This document shows, piece by piece, positions 18,487 to 28,657 of a stretch of DNA of 62,429 bases; position 1 is the stretch's first letter; the number at the start of each line of letters is the position of its first letter. The notes under the pieces were generated by a model that saw only the letters and a list, made by a program, of their open reading frames with translations, searched no databases and had not been told where the DNA came from. The stretch comes from Truepera sp. bin119 (GTDB taxonomy: Bacteria; Deinococcota; Deinococci; Deinococcales; Trueperaceae): contig MPNL01000016.1 of assembly GCA_002239005.1 (NCBI GenBank), forward strand, positions 1 through 62,429, written 5' to 3'. The translations under genes were made by a program, and so were the position numbers.

Positions 18487-19694
18487 GAGACCGTCTCCTC
18501 CCCCATGACCCTCATCACCTCGGTGGTGTCCTTGTCTCCCCTTCCAGAGAGGTTGACGACGAGCACCTGCCCTCGGTCCATCTCAGGCGCCACCCTGGCC
18601 GTGTGGGCGATGGCGTGGGCGCTCTCGAGGGCGGGGATGATTCCCTCATGTTCGCTCAGGATCCTGAACGCCCTGAGGGCCGCCTCGTCATCTACAGAGA
18701 CGTATTCGGCAACGCCTTGGTCTGCGAAGTAGCTGTGCTCGGGACCAACACCCGGATAGTCGAGGCCTGCCGACACCGAGTGTGCCGGGGTGATCTGCCC
18801 CTGATCGTCGGACATAAGGTACATCAGGGCTCCGTGAAGGACCCCTCTCTTGCCCGCCCCAATGCTGGCGGCGTGGGCGCCACTGTCCAGCCCACGCCCA
18901 GCCGCCTCCACGCCGATTAGGCGAGGCCGCTCCCCCTCGGGCAGGTAGGCGTAGGGGGCGAAGATCCCTATGGCGTTCGAACCACCCCCTACACAGGCGA
19001 TCACCGCGTCGGGGACGCGCCGCCCTTCGAGTTCATCGAGTTGAACCATGACCTCGTTCCCGATCACGCTCTGGAAGTCGCGAACCATCATCGGATAGGG
19101 GTGTGGCCCTACGACCGAGCCGATGATGTAGAAGGTGGTCCGGACATTCGTTACCCAGTCGCGGATCGCCTCGTTGGTGGCGTCCTTTAGCGTCCTACTC
19201 CCGCTCGACACCGGGCGGACCTCGGCCCCTAGGAGTTTCATGCGGAAGACATTGAGGGCCTGCCTTCGGACATCCTCCTCACCCATATAGACGACGCAGT
19301 CGAGACCGAGAAGCGCAGCCGCAGTAGCGCTGGCGACACCGTGCTGGCCTGCTCCGGTCTCTGCGATCACGCGCTTCTTGCCCATCCTTCTGGCGAGCAG
19401 CGCCTGACCGATGGTGTTGTTGATCTTGTGGGCACCGGTATGGTTCAGATCCTCTCGTTTAAGGTAGATGCGGGCTCCACCCAGTCTCCTGCTGAGGTTT
19501 TCGGCCCGGTAGAGGAGGCTGGGGCGCCCTACGTAGCTCTTGAGGTAATCGGCGAACTCGGCCTGGAAGATATCGTCCTCCGTGGCCTCAAGGTAGGCTT
19601 TGGTCAGTTCGTCGAGTGCGGGGATGAGCGTCTCGGGCACGTAGCGACCGCCGTAGGGGCCGAACCGGCCACGTTCATCTGGAAGGGGAAACAT
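18483..19694 (-). CDS. trpB: Tryptophan synthase beta chain
   Basis: PLP enzyme joining indole and serine. The PLP lysine lies in [15 protein letters not shown], with GAGQHG and the phosphate-binding GGGSNAIG loop. The 403-residue length and N-terminus [15 protein letters not shown] identify TrpB1. A strong ribosome binding site (GGGAGG) precedes the ATG. Only trpB and trpA are here; the other trp genes are elsewhere. A possible leader peptide lies upstream at 19744-19833. Confidence 0.96.
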   Translation of the reverse strand: MFPLPDERGRFGPYGGRYVPETLIPALDELTKAYLEATEDDIFQAEFADYLKSYVGRPSLLYRAENLSRRLGGARIYLKREDLNHTGAHKINNTIGQALLARRMGKKRVIAETGAGQHGVASATAAALLGLDCVVYMGEEDVRRQALNVFRMKLLGAEVRPVSSGSRTLKDATNEAIRDWVTNVRTTFYIIGSVVGPHPYPMMVRDFQSVIGNEVMVQLDELEGRRVPDAVIACVGGGSNAIGIFAPYAYLPEGERPRLIGVEAAGRGLDSGAHAASIGAGKRGVLHGALMYLMSDDQGQITPAHSVSAGLDYPGVGPEHSYFADQGVAEYVSVDDEAALRAFRILSEHEGIIPALESAHAIAHTARVAPEMDRGQVLVVNLSGRGDKDTTEVMRVMGEETVS

Positions 19695-19743
19695 TATAGA
19701 GCCACCTCCCTCGAGGATGTTCCAGCGTTGTTTGTGGGTTGTT

Positions 19744-19833
19744 CTAACGTGAGACGACCGCCAGGCACCGCCGCCAGCGCTGGTGGTGCCACTTGAAGCT
19801 GCGGGGGGTACGGACGCGCAGCCTTGGCCTCAT
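19744..19833 (-). promoter_or_regulatory. Candidate trp leader peptide with hairpin
   Basis: A 29-codon frame ends 49 bp before trpB and has Trp codons at positions 15 and 20, which lie in or next to a strong hairpin (19764-19790, arms GGCACC/GGTGCC with inner CCAGC/GCTGG). This arrangement resembles a trp attenuator. There is no obvious terminator T run and the peptide's ribosome binding site is weak, so the call is tentative. Confidence 0.3.
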
Positions 19834-19897
19834 GGCCCCAGTGTAGCCGACCGCTCCTGTCTGCGCCAGCGCACCGGACGACACCGTGGCCACCCCC

Positions 19898-20866
19898 TCA
19901 CTTCGGGCGAGCGCCGAGCCAGGCGAGGTGCGGTTCAGCGAGTCGGAATGGAGTCCAGACGATGTGAGAGGGGTCGAAGTGCCTGAGCGCCTCTGCCGCT
20001 GAAAGCTCGGCAGGATTCTCAAGTAGCCCCAGACTGTATGCGAGGAGGCCCACCACCCGTCCGGCTGGCACCCCAACCTCACGCAGCGCTTTAAGGGTGA
20101 GCGATCCCCTCCGTTTGGATAGCCGTCCACCATCGGTGCCCTTGAGGAGGGGGAGGTGGGCGAAGCTTGGCGGCGCAGCACCCAGAGCACGGTAGAGGAG
20201 GATCTGAGCTGCGGTGCTTGGCAGGAGATCGTCACCCCGGACTACCTCGGTCACGCCCATGGCGATATCGTCTGCCACCACCGCGAGCTGATAGGCCCAT
20301 GCCCCGTCGGCCCGGTAGACTACGATATCCCCGATATCGGTGAGGGCGGAGGCTGCCTGTGGCCCCGCCCAGGCGTCCTCGAACTCGATGACGGTGTCTG
20401 GAACCCGGTAGCGGAGGCTAGGGGACTTGCCCCCTTGGACCTTCCGGCGGGTGGCCCTCTCGTTGGCCGCCCGTTCGCTGGGGCCGTAGGTTGGGGTCTG
20501 GCCGTGCGGGGCGGAGGAGAGCTCGCGCAGTTCCTTGCGGGACAGGTAGCACTCGAAGATCGAACCCTTCACCCTCAGTCTGTCGAGGGTGGCCCGGTAG
20601 AGGTCTTCCCGCTCACTTTGGAGGTAGGGCGCGTGGGGTCCACCTACGTCGGGACCCTCGTCCCAGTCGATGCCGAGCCAGCGCAACTCATCCAGGTTCC
20701 CGCTCACGGCCTCTACAACGGTGCGGGGTCTGTCGAGGTCCTCAACACGGAGGATGAAGCGGCCCCTGAGACTGCGGGCCCGCCACCAGGCGACCAGAGC
20801 TGTCCGGGCATTTCCTAGGTGCAGCCACCCGGTGGGGCTGGGGGCGTAGCGGCCGCGATAGAGCAC
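19898..20866 (-). CDS. gluQRS: Glutamyl-Q tRNA(Asp) synthetase
   Basis: Truncated GluRS paralogue that glutamylates queuosine on tRNA-Asp. HIGH-like motif appears in YAPSPTGWLHLGNARTAL, and the KMSKS-like motif is LSKRRGS. The 322-residue length, with no anticodon-binding domain, separates it from full GluRS. The zinc site of the family (Cys-x-Cys, Tyr, Cys) is incomplete: the segment reads CYLSRKEL and YGPSER, so the second and last cysteines appear missing. It is part of the minus-strand run between xpt and trpB. Confidence 0.85.
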   Translation of the reverse strand: MLYRGRYAPSPTGWLHLGNARTALVAWWRARSLRGRFILRVEDLDRPRTVVEAVSGNLDELRWLGIDWDEGPDVGGPHAPYLQSEREDLYRATLDRLRVKGSIFECYLSRKELRELSSAPHGQTPTYGPSERAANERATRRKVQGGKSPSLRYRVPDTVIEFEDAWAGPQAASALTDIGDIVVYRADGAWAYQLAVVADDIAMGVTEVVRGDDLLPSTAAQILLYRALGAAPPSFAHLPLLKGTDGGRLSKRRGSLTLKALREVGVPAGRVVGLLAYSLGLLENPAELSAAEALRHFDPSHIVWTPFRLAEPHLAWLGARPK

Positions 20867-20870
20867 AGGT

Positions 20871-21452
20871 TTAGGGGGCGAGGCGGATGTTGCTTCCGTC
20901 CATCTCCGTGATCCTTACCAGGCTTACGACCGGTACTCCGAAATGTTTGAGCCGTTCTCGCCCCCCTTCGAAGGTCTTTTCGATCACGCAGCCGATGCCG
21001 AGAAGCGTGGCACCGCTCGCGCGAACGAGGTCGGCAAGAGCATCTACGGTGCGGCCGGTGGCTAGGAAGTCGTCGATGATGAGGACCAGGTCCGGAGGCG
21101 TCAGATATTCGGGAGAGACGATCAGTTCAATAACTCCCCCCTTTGTGTGGCTCGGGGCCTGGGTCGAGAACACCGTGTCGGGCATGGTGATGGGCCGCCT
21201 CTTGCGCGCATAGACGACCGGGACACCGTAGGCCATCCCGGTGGCTAGGGCGGGGGCGATACCGCTAACCTCCGCTGTAACGATCTTGCTGACCTCGGTG
21301 ATTCCGACCACCTCGAAGGCTGCGCGGAACGACCTGCCCATCGCTCCCGTCAGTTCCGGGTCGAGTTGGTGATTGAGGAAGCTATCGACCTTGAGGATAC
21401 CTCCCCCCAGGTTCCTCCCCTCGGTCAGGATGCGCCGCCGGAGTTCATCCAT
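20871..21452 (-). CDS. xpt: Xanthine phosphoribosyltransferase
   Basis: Purine salvage enzyme that makes XMP from xanthine and PRPP. The PRPP-binding motif is LVLIIDDFLATGRT. The N-terminus LGGGILKVDSFLNHQLDP and the middle VVYARKRRP closely follow Bacillus-type Xpt, and the end VIEKTFEGGRERL is also typical. Length 193 is normal. It starts 7 bp after the sucD stop. No purine riboswitch is evident, as expected for an internal operon gene. Confidence 0.92.
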   Translation of the reverse strand: MDELRRRILTEGRNLGGGILKVDSFLNHQLDPELTGAMGRSFRAAFEVVGITEVSKIVTAEVSGIAPALATGMAYGVPVVYARKRRPITMPDTVFSTQAPSHTKGGVIELIVSPEYLTPPDLVLIIDDFLATGRTVDALADLVRASGATLLGIGCVIEKTFEGGRERLKHFGVPVVSLVRITEMDGSNIRLAP

Positions 21453-21459
21453 GGTGGTC

Positions 21460-22398
21460 TCAGACCTTCCCAGCCCTGCGGAGTGCGTCCAGCATGGCTT
21501 CCCCCATGTCCGTCGGGGTGGGGGCGATTACCACCCCTGCGGCCTCAAGGGCGGAGATCTTCTCCCTAGCCGTGCCCTCTCCCCCCGAGATGATAGCGCC
21601 GGCATGTCCCATCCGCTTGCCTGGGGGGGCGGAGGTGCCGGCGATGAGGGCTGCGACGGGCTTGGACATATTCTCCGCAATCCAGGTGGCGGCCTCTTCC
21701 TCGGCGGAGCCGCCGATCTCACCTATCAGAATGACCCCCTCTGTCTTTGGGTCGCGCTCGAACATCTCCAGCGCGTCCACGAAGGTGGTGCCGTGAACGG
21801 GGTCGCCACCGATCCCGATAGCGGTGGTCTGGCCGAGACCGTTCTGGGATAGCTGATGGACCGCCTCGTAGGTGAGGGTTCCAGAGCGGCTCACCACGCC
21901 GACCCGCCCCTCCCGGTGGATGTAGCCGGGCATGATGCCGATCTTACACTGGTGTGGTGTGATCACCCCCGGGCAGTTTGGGCCGACGAGTCGGCTGCCC
22001 TTCCCCTCCAGGTAGCGCTTCACCCGGACCATGTCGAGGACCGGGATGTGCTCGGTGATGGCGACGATGAGGTCGAGCCCGGCATTGGCCGCCTCCATGA
22101 TGGCATCTGCTGCGAAGGGGGCCGGTACGAAGATCATCGAGGCGTTCGCGCCGGTCTCTCTCACAGCGTCCCTAACGGTGGCAAAGATAGGGACCTCGAC
22201 CCGGTAGCGGTCGGGACGTCCGGGGACCCCGCCAGGGTCGGTTTCACCCTCGAATGTCTCGCTCTCCCCAGCTCGGATCGGGTGGGTCGCGGCCACCACC
22301 TCGGTGCCGTAGGCAATGCACCTATCGGTGTGGAAGCGCCCGGCCCCGCCTAGGCCCTGTACCAGCAGTCGGGTGCTGCGGTCGATGAGAACACTCAT
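21460..22398 (-). CDS. sucD: Succinate-CoA ligase alpha subunit
   Basis: Carries the CoA-binding Rossmann domain and the phosphorylated histidine of succinyl-CoA synthetase. N-terminal [21 protein letters not shown] is the CoA site, and GHAGAII contains the active-site His. Length 312 is slightly above the usual 290 because of an insert near residues 40-60. Its start overlaps the sucC stop by four bases. Confidence 0.94.
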   Translation of the reverse strand: MSVLIDRSTRLLVQGLGGAGRFHTDRCIAYGTEVVAATHPIRAGESETFEGETDPGGVPGRPDRYRVEVPIFATVRDAVRETGANASMIFVPAPFAADAIMEAANAGLDLIVAITEHIPVLDMVRVKRYLEGKGSRLVGPNCPGVITPHQCKIGIMPGYIHREGRVGVVSRSGTLTYEAVHQLSQNGLGQTTAIGIGGDPVHGTTFVDALEMFERDPKTEGVILIGEIGGSAEEEAATWIAENMSKPVAALIAGTSAPPGKRMGHAGAIISGGEGTAREKISALEAAGVVIAPTPTDMGEAMLDALRRAGKV

Positions 22399-23618
22399 CG
22401 CGCCAGTTCCACGATCTTCTTGGCCCCGTCCTTCATATCTAAGGCGCTGATCAGGTTGAGCCCCGACTCATCGATGATCTGCTTGCCTAGCTCCACGTTC
22501 GTTCCTTCCAGCCGTGCCACCAGGGGCACCTCGAGCCCGACCTGTCTCACAGCTTCGACGATGCCTCTGGCGATCACGTCGCAGCGCATGATGCCGCCGA
22601 AGATGTTTACGAAGATGCCACGCACGTTCGGGTCGCGGGTGATGATCTTGAACGCCGCCGTTACGTTCTCGGTCGTGGCCCCGCCACCCACGTCGAGGAA
22701 GTTGGCCGGCTCTCCCCCCACGTGCTTGATGGTGTCCATGGTAGCCATAGCCAGCCCGGCGCCGTTCACCAGACAGCCGATGCTCCCCTCGAGCTTGATA
22801 AAGCTCAGATCGTACTTGCTAGCCTCGATCTCTGCCGGGTCTCCCTCAGACAGGTCGCGCAGGTCGAGAAGGTCCTTATGGCGGAAGAGGGCGTTGTCAT
22901 CGACCGACACCTTCCCATCGAGGGCGACCACCTCGCCAGTACCGGTCACCACCAGTGGGTTGATCTCGACGAGGTCGCTGTCGAGACCCTCTGCGGCGTG
23001 TGCCAGCGAGGTGATGAGGCGGCACCCGTTCCGGTAGCTCTCTCCCCTGAACCCCAGTTTCCAGGAGAGAGCATGTGTTTGAAAGGGGAGGAGCCCTACC
23101 GCCGGATCGATGAACTCCCTTAAGATCTTCTCTGGCGCCTCGGCTGCCACCTCCTCGATGTCCGTCCCCCCCTCGGTGGAGGCCATGACTAGGTTGCAGC
23201 CTGCGGCCCGGTCGAGCACTACGGAGATGTAGAGTTCACGGTCGATGTCGACCCCCTGCTCGATATAGAGCCGATTGACCTGCTTCCCTTCCGCGCCCGT
23301 CTGGGCCGTCTTCAGGGTGGATCCAAGCATCCTCTTGCTCAGCTCCCGCACACGCTCTTCGGCAGCCTTGATCCCGCCGGCTCGGCCCTCTAGGACGACG
23401 TTGACACCGGGTAGGTCGGGGTGTTCTGCGAACCGACCCTTACCCCTGCCACCCGCGTGGATCTGGGCTTTCACCACCACTACGGGATTACCGGAACCTT
23501 CCATCAGAGGTCGAACTGCCTGAACCGCCTCCTCGACAGTGTGGGCCATTCGGCCCAGAGGTACTCGGATGCCATAACGCTTAAGCAGCTCCTTGCTCTG
23601 GTATTCGTGAAGCCTCAC
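22395..23618 (-). CDS. sucC: Succinate-CoA ligase beta subunit
   Basis: ATP-grasp subunit of succinyl-CoA synthetase. The N-terminus [16 protein letters not shown] is the family hallmark and fixes the start at the GTG at 23618, even though the frame stays open to 23819; AGAGGA lies upstream. [12 protein letters not shown] and [13 protein letters not shown] are the nucleotide and subunit-interface regions, and the phosphohistidine-contact segment FVNIFGGI follows. The reading gives 407 residues. First gene of the run sucC-sucD-xpt-gluQRS-trpB-trpA. Confidence 0.94.
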   Translation of the reverse strand: MRLHEYQSKELLKRYGIRVPLGRMAHTVEEAVQAVRPLMEGSGNPVVVVKAQIHAGGRGKGRFAEHPDLPGVNVVLEGRAGGIKAAEERVRELSKRMLGSTLKTAQTGAEGKQVNRLYIEQGVDIDRELYISVVLDRAAGCNLVMASTEGGTDIEEVAAEAPEKILREFIDPAVGLLPFQTHALSWKLGFRGESYRNGCRLITSLAHAAEGLDSDLVEINPLVVTGTGEVVALDGKVSVDDNALFRHKDLLDLRDLSEGDPAEIEASKYDLSFIKLEGSIGCLVNGAGLAMATMDTIKHVGGEPANFLDVGGGATTENVTAAFKIITRDPNVRGIFVNIFGGIMRCDVIARGIVEAVRQVGLEVPLVARLEGTNVELGKQIIDESGLNLISALDMKDGAKKIVELAR

Positions 23619-24281
23619 TCGGTATTCCTCTCCCACCTTGGCTCCGGGTGGTCCCGCTGTCAGGAGGCAGACCGCCTCCGGCCGGATTCGGGGCTCCGCA
23701 GCGTCTCGGGCAGCGGTTCTGAACCGGTGCGGAGCACCGTGAAGCGAGGTGTAGGCGTAACGGGGACTGGAGGTCGGACGTCGATGCACTAGCCTAACGC
23801 GCGTCTTGCACCGTTGCAAAGGTGGTCCCGCTCAAGGGCTGACGAGTGGAAGAGGTGTTGCCCAGAGTGCAGCCCCAGCGGACCGAACGCTACGAGGATT
23901 AAGGTGAGAGACCGCTGAACGGTGGAGGTGTTGACCCCGCTGTGGACCTATTGGCCCAGTCCGTTCAGCTGTTGAGGTCCCTGTCCAGGATCTGTACGGT
24001 CTAGCCGATCCTCAATGAGTAGGCTGTCTCCCGACCGGGACTGTGGACCCGGTCGGATAGGGGGAGGTCGGTCTGGTGCTTAAGGATGTTGGGCCTGCGT
24101 GCCCATACCCGGACGCGACGCTCGCGAGAACCTGCTGGAAGAGCCGGGGGGCTTGAAGTCATTGGGTGGTGTGTAGCTTCTGGGGAGACGTAGAGACTAC
24201 GGTGCTCCGATCTTTGGCTGGACTCCTCCGCAATGGGGGTGACTTACGTCGCCTTACACAACACCTGAGATAGCATAGGGC
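23619..24281. other. Intergenic between divergent genes, nothing recognised
   Basis: About 660 bp separate the sucC start from the DUF456 gene. The reading frame upstream of sucC is open for another 200 bp but has no similarity to SucC. I found no further protein remnant, tRNA or riboswitch. The promoters for both directions should lie here. Confidence 0.5.
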
Positions 24282-24761
24282 GTGACCATAGTCGCGCTCC
24301 TCATCTTCTCCATCGCCCTGCTGGTGGCTGTCGTCGGTCTGGTTCTGCCTGTCCTGCCGGGGGTTCCGATCGCTGCTGTGGGGGCTCTGGTAGCGGCGTG
24401 GATCGTGGGTTTTGAGCGCTTCGGATTCGTGGCAGTGGCGTTCGTGGTCGGTCTGGCCGTGCTGGCCCAGCTAGTCGACCTCGCCGCCAGTTGGGTCGGT
24501 GCAAGGGTTTACGGTGCGGGCCGTGCCGGCCTGTGGGGTGGTGTTATTGGGTCGTTTGCAGGTCTCATTCTCTTTCCCCCCTTCGGATTCCTTCCCGGTG
24601 CGCTCGCCGGGGCGTTCCTCGCTGAGCTGGTAACCGGGCGCCCAGGTCCTGAAGCGCTCCGTTCCGGGTTCGGCGCCCTGGTGGGATCGCTCGGTGGGAT
24701 CTTTGCGAAACTTCTGATCGTCGTCGCGATCGGCGTGGTGGTGTACCCCCGGCTAGTCTGA
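24282..24761 (+). CDS. DUF456 membrane protein
   Basis: A 159-residue, glycine-rich membrane protein with four to five hydrophobic segments, beginning with a signal-anchor-like stretch followed by LVLPVLPGVPIAAVGAL, the DUF456 hallmark. The later GGVIGSFAGLILFPPFGFLPGALAGAFLAEL repeat-like segment is also typical. Function unknown; some relatives are suggested to have glycine-zipper packing. The start codon is a GTG. It precedes lgt by 87 bp. Confidence 0.8.
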   Translation: MTIVALLIFSIALLVAVVGLVLPVLPGVPIAAVGALVAAWIVGFERFGFVAVAFVVGLAVLAQLVDLAASWVGARVYGAGRAGLWGGVIGSFAGLILFPPFGFLPGALAGAFLAELVTGRPGPEALRSGFGALVGSLGGIFAKLLIVVAIGVVVYPRLV

Positions 24762-24848
24762 TCCGCTGTGCCGGTTGGAGTGGCGCCCGCGCTCGCAACT
24801 GGTAAGCTTGGCGTCATGATTTCCGCGCTTTAGGGTGGGAGGTGGCAA

Positions 24849-25754
24849 ATGGATCCTGTGATGATTCAGATAGGCCCCTTGGCGATCCGCTGGTACGGCT
24901 TCCTTATCGCCCTGAGTGTGTTGATCGGCTCGCTGTGGGCTGCACGGTTGGCCGTACGGCGCGGGCTTGACGCCGACAAGCTATTCAACATGGCCCCTTA
25001 CCTGGTGATCGCGGGACTCGTTGGGGCCCGGCTGGTGTACGTTGTTACCAGCCCCGGGGCCTTCTTCGGTCCGGGAGGGGATCTCCTCGATATCATCAGG
25101 ATCTGGAAGGGTGGCGTCAGCATCCATGGTGGGGTTGCAGGGGTGATGGTCGCGGCCTGGATCTGCAGGGGCATCAATATGTGGTCATGCCTCGATGTCA
25201 TGACGCCGCTGGGTGCCCTCGGGATCATGGGGGGGCGCATCGGCAACTTCATGAACGGTACCGACAGCGGGGGTCGGCTGACCGACTGGATCGTCGGTTT
25301 CACCTGGCCCGAGGTCGGTACGCCCACCCTTGGCGCTTTCGGTCGCGTCGTGTTTGGCGATGTCCTGTGGCGCTTCTCTCCACCCATTTGCAGCAGCGTA
25401 CCGATGGGTGAAGCGTGTACGCTTCACCTGACCCCCCTCTACGGCTTCCTAGTCGGTTTTCTGCTGCTCTTCATCGTCCTATGGGCGCTTCGGCGCAGCA
25501 GCACCCCTGGATTTGCCTTCGCCCAGTTCGCCCTCTGGTATTCGGTCTTTCGCAGTCTGATCGAGGAGCCTTTCCGTGACAATCCGCTCTTCTGGCAGTT
25601 GCTCCTGAACGACAGCGCCGGGGTCGGGGTCCTGACCCTCACCCAACTGGTCAGCCTCCCTATCATCCTGGCTGCCCTCTATGCGCTCTTGGTGATCGAT
25701 CCCGATCGTGAGAAGAAGAGGGAGCACCTCGCTCGCAGGACGCGTGGGCGCTGA
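24849..25754 (+). CDS. lgt: Prolipoprotein diacylglyceryl transferase
   Basis: Inner-membrane enzyme that adds diacylglycerol to the lipobox cysteine of prolipoproteins, such as the RlpA-like protein in this window. The signature GRIGNFMNGTDSGG contains the essential Arg and Asn, and SIHGGVAGVM carries the conserved HGG. There are about seven membrane segments. Length 301 is normal. A GGGAGG sequence precedes the start. The next gene starts within 20 bp. Confidence 0.94.
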   Translation: MDPVMIQIGPLAIRWYGFLIALSVLIGSLWAARLAVRRGLDADKLFNMAPYLVIAGLVGARLVYVVTSPGAFFGPGGDLLDIIRIWKGGVSIHGGVAGVMVAAWICRGINMWSCLDVMTPLGALGIMGGRIGNFMNGTDSGGRLTDWIVGFTWPEVGTPTLGAFGRVVFGDVLWRFSPPICSSVPMGEACTLHLTPLYGFLVGFLLLFIVLWALRRSSTPGFAFAQFALWYSVFRSLIEEPFRDNPLFWQLLLNDSAGVGVLTLTQLVSLPIILAALYALLVIDPDREKKREHLARRTRGR

Positions 25755-25773
25755 GGGCGGGGAGGTGCCGGGC

Positions 25774-26874
25774 GTGCGACCCGAGACGTTGGGGATACGG
25801 GGCGAGTCCGATCGACGCGCCCCGCCCGATCCGACAGTGTCCGCCCATACCCCTTCAGAGGCTTATGCGCCCTCGTCGGAACTGCGAGCGGAACCCTCTA
25901 CGCTTGGTCCGGACCTGGCGCTGGTCGTGTTGGCGGCAGGCAAGGGGACGCGGCTGAGGTCGCGCCTCCACAAGGTGCTGCACCCCGTGGCGGGACGCCC
26001 GATGCTCGAGCACGTCCTTCGGGCTGCGGCTCCGGTCCGACCGGAGCGCACCGTGGTGGTGGTCGGCCATGGCGCGGCTGAGGTTGAGGCACGCTTCAGC
26101 GGGATGGGTGTCGAGTTCGTTTTTCAGAGGGAACAGCTTGGGACGGGCCACGCCTTCCTGCAGTCGCGGGAGCTATTAGAGCGCTTTGGCGGGGACATTA
26201 TGGTTCTGAATGGGGATGCGCCACTGTTGACGGAGGCTCCCCTCCGAAGCCTCCACGAGCACCACCGCAGAACCGGTGCGGGCATGACTCTCCTCGCCTA
26301 CAGGGTGGCTAAGCCGTTCGGTTTCGGTCGCGTCGTGCGCTGGAGAGACGGGAGTGTAGCCCGAATTGTCGAGCAGGGGGAGGTCGATGAGGTGACCAGC
26401 AGTATTCGCGAGGTCAATCCCGGCTTCTACCTGTTCGATCGCCGAGTCTTCTCCGTCGCAGCGGGTTTGCGGAACGATAACCCCACCGGTGAGTACCTCA
26501 TCACGGATCTTGTGGCCCTCTATAACCGAGCCGGGTACTCGGTACAGGCCGTCCTCGCGCGGGACGATGCCATATCTGTCATCGGGGTCAACACTCGGGC
26601 TCAGCTTGCGGAGGCGGAACAGATTCTCCGAGATAGGATCCGACGCGGCTGGCTCGAGGAGGGGGTGACCATGCACTGCCCCGACCAGACCTTCATCGAC
26701 GATACGGTCGTACTCGGGCGGGATGTCCTCTTGGAGCCCGGAGTCGTCCTCCGGGGTGCGACGAGGGTGGGGGAGGGCGCTCAGGTGGGCGCGTACGCCT
26801 GCCTGACCGACTGTCTTGTCAACCCTGAGGCCGTGGTAGCTCCGCATACGGTTGCAGTGGGCGTGTCGTTCTGA
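25774..26874 (+). CDS. GlmU-like UDP-N-acetylglucosamine pyrophosphorylase, short C-terminus
   Basis: The N-terminal uridyltransferase domain has [35 protein letters not shown] and NGDAPLL, and [16 protein letters not shown], all as in GlmU. After about residue 290 only the first few left-handed beta-helix turns follow ([19 protein letters not shown]), and the protein stops near 366 residues instead of about 455. The acetyl-CoA-binding part is absent, so it probably makes UDP-GlcNAc from GlcNAc-1-P but not GlcNAc-1-P from GlcN-1-P. I start at the GTG at 25774 because GGGGAGG is eight bases upstream. It is probably cotranscribed with lgt. Confidence 0.8.
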   Translation: MRPETLGIRGESDRRAPPDPTVSAHTPSEAYAPSSELRAEPSTLGPDLALVVLAAGKGTRLRSRLHKVLHPVAGRPMLEHVLRAAAPVRPERTVVVVGHGAAEVEARFSGMGVEFVFQREQLGTGHAFLQSRELLERFGGDIMVLNGDAPLLTEAPLRSLHEHHRRTGAGMTLLAYRVAKPFGFGRVVRWRDGSVARIVEQGEVDEVTSSIREVNPGFYLFDRRVFSVAAGLRNDNPTGEYLITDLVALYNRAGYSVQAVLARDDAISVIGVNTRAQLAEAEQILRDRIRRGWLEEGVTMHCPDQTFIDDTVVLGRDVLLEPGVVLRGATRVGEGAQVGAYACLTDCLVNPEAVVAPHTVAVGVSF

Positions 26875-26938
26875 TGGGTTCCGCCTGCCCCTGACACCAA
26901 GGCCTTGCCGAGGACGTGCTACAGTTGCCCGGACTGCC

Positions 26939-28090
26939 ATGGCGATGCTTGGCAAACCCCCGGCCATCCTGGTCCTTGAGGACGGCACTATCTACCGCGG
27001 CTACGCCTTCGGATGCCCCGGTCGGACGGTGGGTGAGGTGGTCTTTAACACCTCTATGACCGGCTACCAGGAGATCCTGACCGATCCGAGCTACCACGGC
27101 CAGATCGTGACGATGACCTATCCCCACATCGGTAACTACGGTGTGTCGGTCTACGATATGGAGTCGAACAGGCCGTTCGCCAAGGGGTTCATCGTTAGGG
27201 AGTTTAGCCGCACGGCGAGCAATCACAGGTCGAACCAGGATCTTCAGAGCTTCATGGAGCAGCACCAGATCGTGGGCATTGAGGGCATCGATACCCGCGC
27301 ACTCACCCGTCGTCTCCGGGACGGCGGTGTGATTAAAGGTGTCATCTACCACGGAGACGCCGACGAAGAGGAGGTGACCGCTCTCGTAGCCGACGCAAGG
27401 GAGCACGAGGATATCGACGGTCGTGATATGACGCCCGAAGTCACCACTCCGCTGCCGTACGCCCGCCCGACTTTTAAGGAAAATCCGAGGGTGGTAGTGG
27501 TCGACTTCGGCATCAAACACTCCATCGTCTACAAGCTCGAGCTAGCCGGTTCAGAGGTTATTGTAGTGCCCGCACAGACGACGCCGGCCCAGATCATGGC
27601 GCTCAACCCCTATGGACTAGTCCTCTCGAACGGCCCTGGTGATCCGGACGGCCCGAAGTACGCCCACGACACGGTCTGGCAGCTCCTGGGGCTGTTACCC
27701 ACCTACGGCATCTGCCTCGGACACCAGCTCCTTGGCTTGGCGGTGGGTGGTCAGACCTTCAAGTTGAAGTACGGTCACCACGGCGCCAATACGCCGGTTA
27801 AGAATGTTATCACCGGCGCTGTCGAGATCACCAGTCAGAATCACAACTATGCGGTGAGCATGGATTCACTACCCGGACAGCAGTTCCAGGCCACTCATAT
27901 CAATCTTAATGACGACACCCTGGAGGGGATGGCGCACGTGCGCTACCCTGTGTTCAGCGTCCAGTACCACCCCGAGGCCAGTCCCGGACCGCACGACGCG
28001 GGCTACCTCTTCGACCGGTTCATCGAGGAGGTAAATGCCTTCGAGGGGGCATCCGCACTACCTGCCGTAAAGTTTGAGGGCCGGGTCTGA
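26939..28090 (+). CDS. carA: Carbamoyl phosphate synthase small subunit
   Basis: Glutaminase subunit that supplies ammonia to CarB for arginine and pyrimidine synthesis. The N-terminal CarA domain ([29 protein letters not shown]) precedes a class I glutamine amidotransferase domain with the nucleophile in [13 protein letters not shown] and the His/Glu in [12 protein letters not shown]. The frame is open back to 26852, but the family N-terminus begins at the ATG at 26939, giving 383 residues. carB is not adjacent, which is unusual. Confidence 0.94.
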   Translation: MAMLGKPPAILVLEDGTIYRGYAFGCPGRTVGEVVFNTSMTGYQEILTDPSYHGQIVTMTYPHIGNYGVSVYDMESNRPFAKGFIVREFSRTASNHRSNQDLQSFMEQHQIVGIEGIDTRALTRRLRDGGVIKGVIYHGDADEEEVTALVADAREHEDIDGRDMTPEVTTPLPYARPTFKENPRVVVVDFGIKHSIVYKLELAGSEVIVVPAQTTPAQIMALNPYGLVLSNGPGDPDGPKYAHDTVWQLLGLLPTYGICLGHQLLGLAVGGQTFKLKYGHHGANTPVKNVITGAVEITSQNHNYAVSMDSLPGQQFQATHINLNDDTLEGMAHVRYPVFSVQYHPEASPGPHDAGYLFDRFIEEVNAFEGASALPAVKFEGRV

Positions 28091-28121
28091 ACGATCGCTA
28101 CCTCCGCCGGCCTCGGTGCTG

Positions 28122-28553
28122 TCAGTTCGGCTGCTCCGAGGATTCGTTTCGCTGCCAGCGCTGCCGGACCAGGAGGTAGATTCCTAGACCGAGGGGACCT
28201 GTGAGCAGGGTGAGGAGCAGGAACAGCCTGGAACCGACCTCCCAATACTTTGCGTCGCGGAAGATCCAGACCGCTGTGAAGAGGTTGAGGGTGAGGTAGT
28301 AGGTCCAGCCCAGGAGGAAACCCCACTCCCTGGCCAGCTCCGCCCGGAGCGCGTCGAAGCTGCTGAGACTGAAGCTCCCAGCGCCGGTGGCCACTGCGGC
28401 GACCAACATCAGTCCAGAGATGCCGCCGAGCACGATGAAGGGCCAGTAGCTGGTGACGAGGTTCTGGGTAAAGCGGGTCTGTGGAAAGAGGAGCATGCCG
28501 ACCCAGAACGGCAGGGGCAGCAGATTCAGAGTGTTGAATAAGGTCTCGGCCAT
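28122..28553 (-). CDS. ABA4-like membrane protein
   Basis: A 143-residue protein with four hydrophobic segments. The N-terminus (LFNTLNLLPLPFWVGMLLFPQTRFTQ) and the WTYYLTLNLFTAVWIFRDA segment match the ABA4-like (DUF4281) family, named for the plant protein needed for neoxanthin synthesis. Bacterial homologues have no established role; a carotenoid link is only inference. It is convergent with carA and divergent from the regulator gene. Confidence 0.8.
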   Translation of the reverse strand: MAETLFNTLNLLPLPFWVGMLLFPQTRFTQNLVTSYWPFIVLGGISGLMLVAAVATGAGSFSLSSFDALRAELAREWGFLLGWTYYLTLNLFTAVWIFRDAKYWEVGSRLFLLLTLLTGPLGLGIYLLVRQRWQRNESSEQPN

Positions 28554-28657
28554 GCCGCAGTGTAGTCCACACGCCTTAGGTCAAGCGCTCCAGCTAGGTT
28601 CTTACTCTGTGTCGGCGACGATGGTGTCGGGATCGTTCCGGTGGCAGACTGTAGGGT

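Noticed and set aside
26176-27520. Long minus-strand frames opposite the GlmU-like gene and carA
   Set aside because: No family similarity, and the sense strands carry complete conserved motifs.
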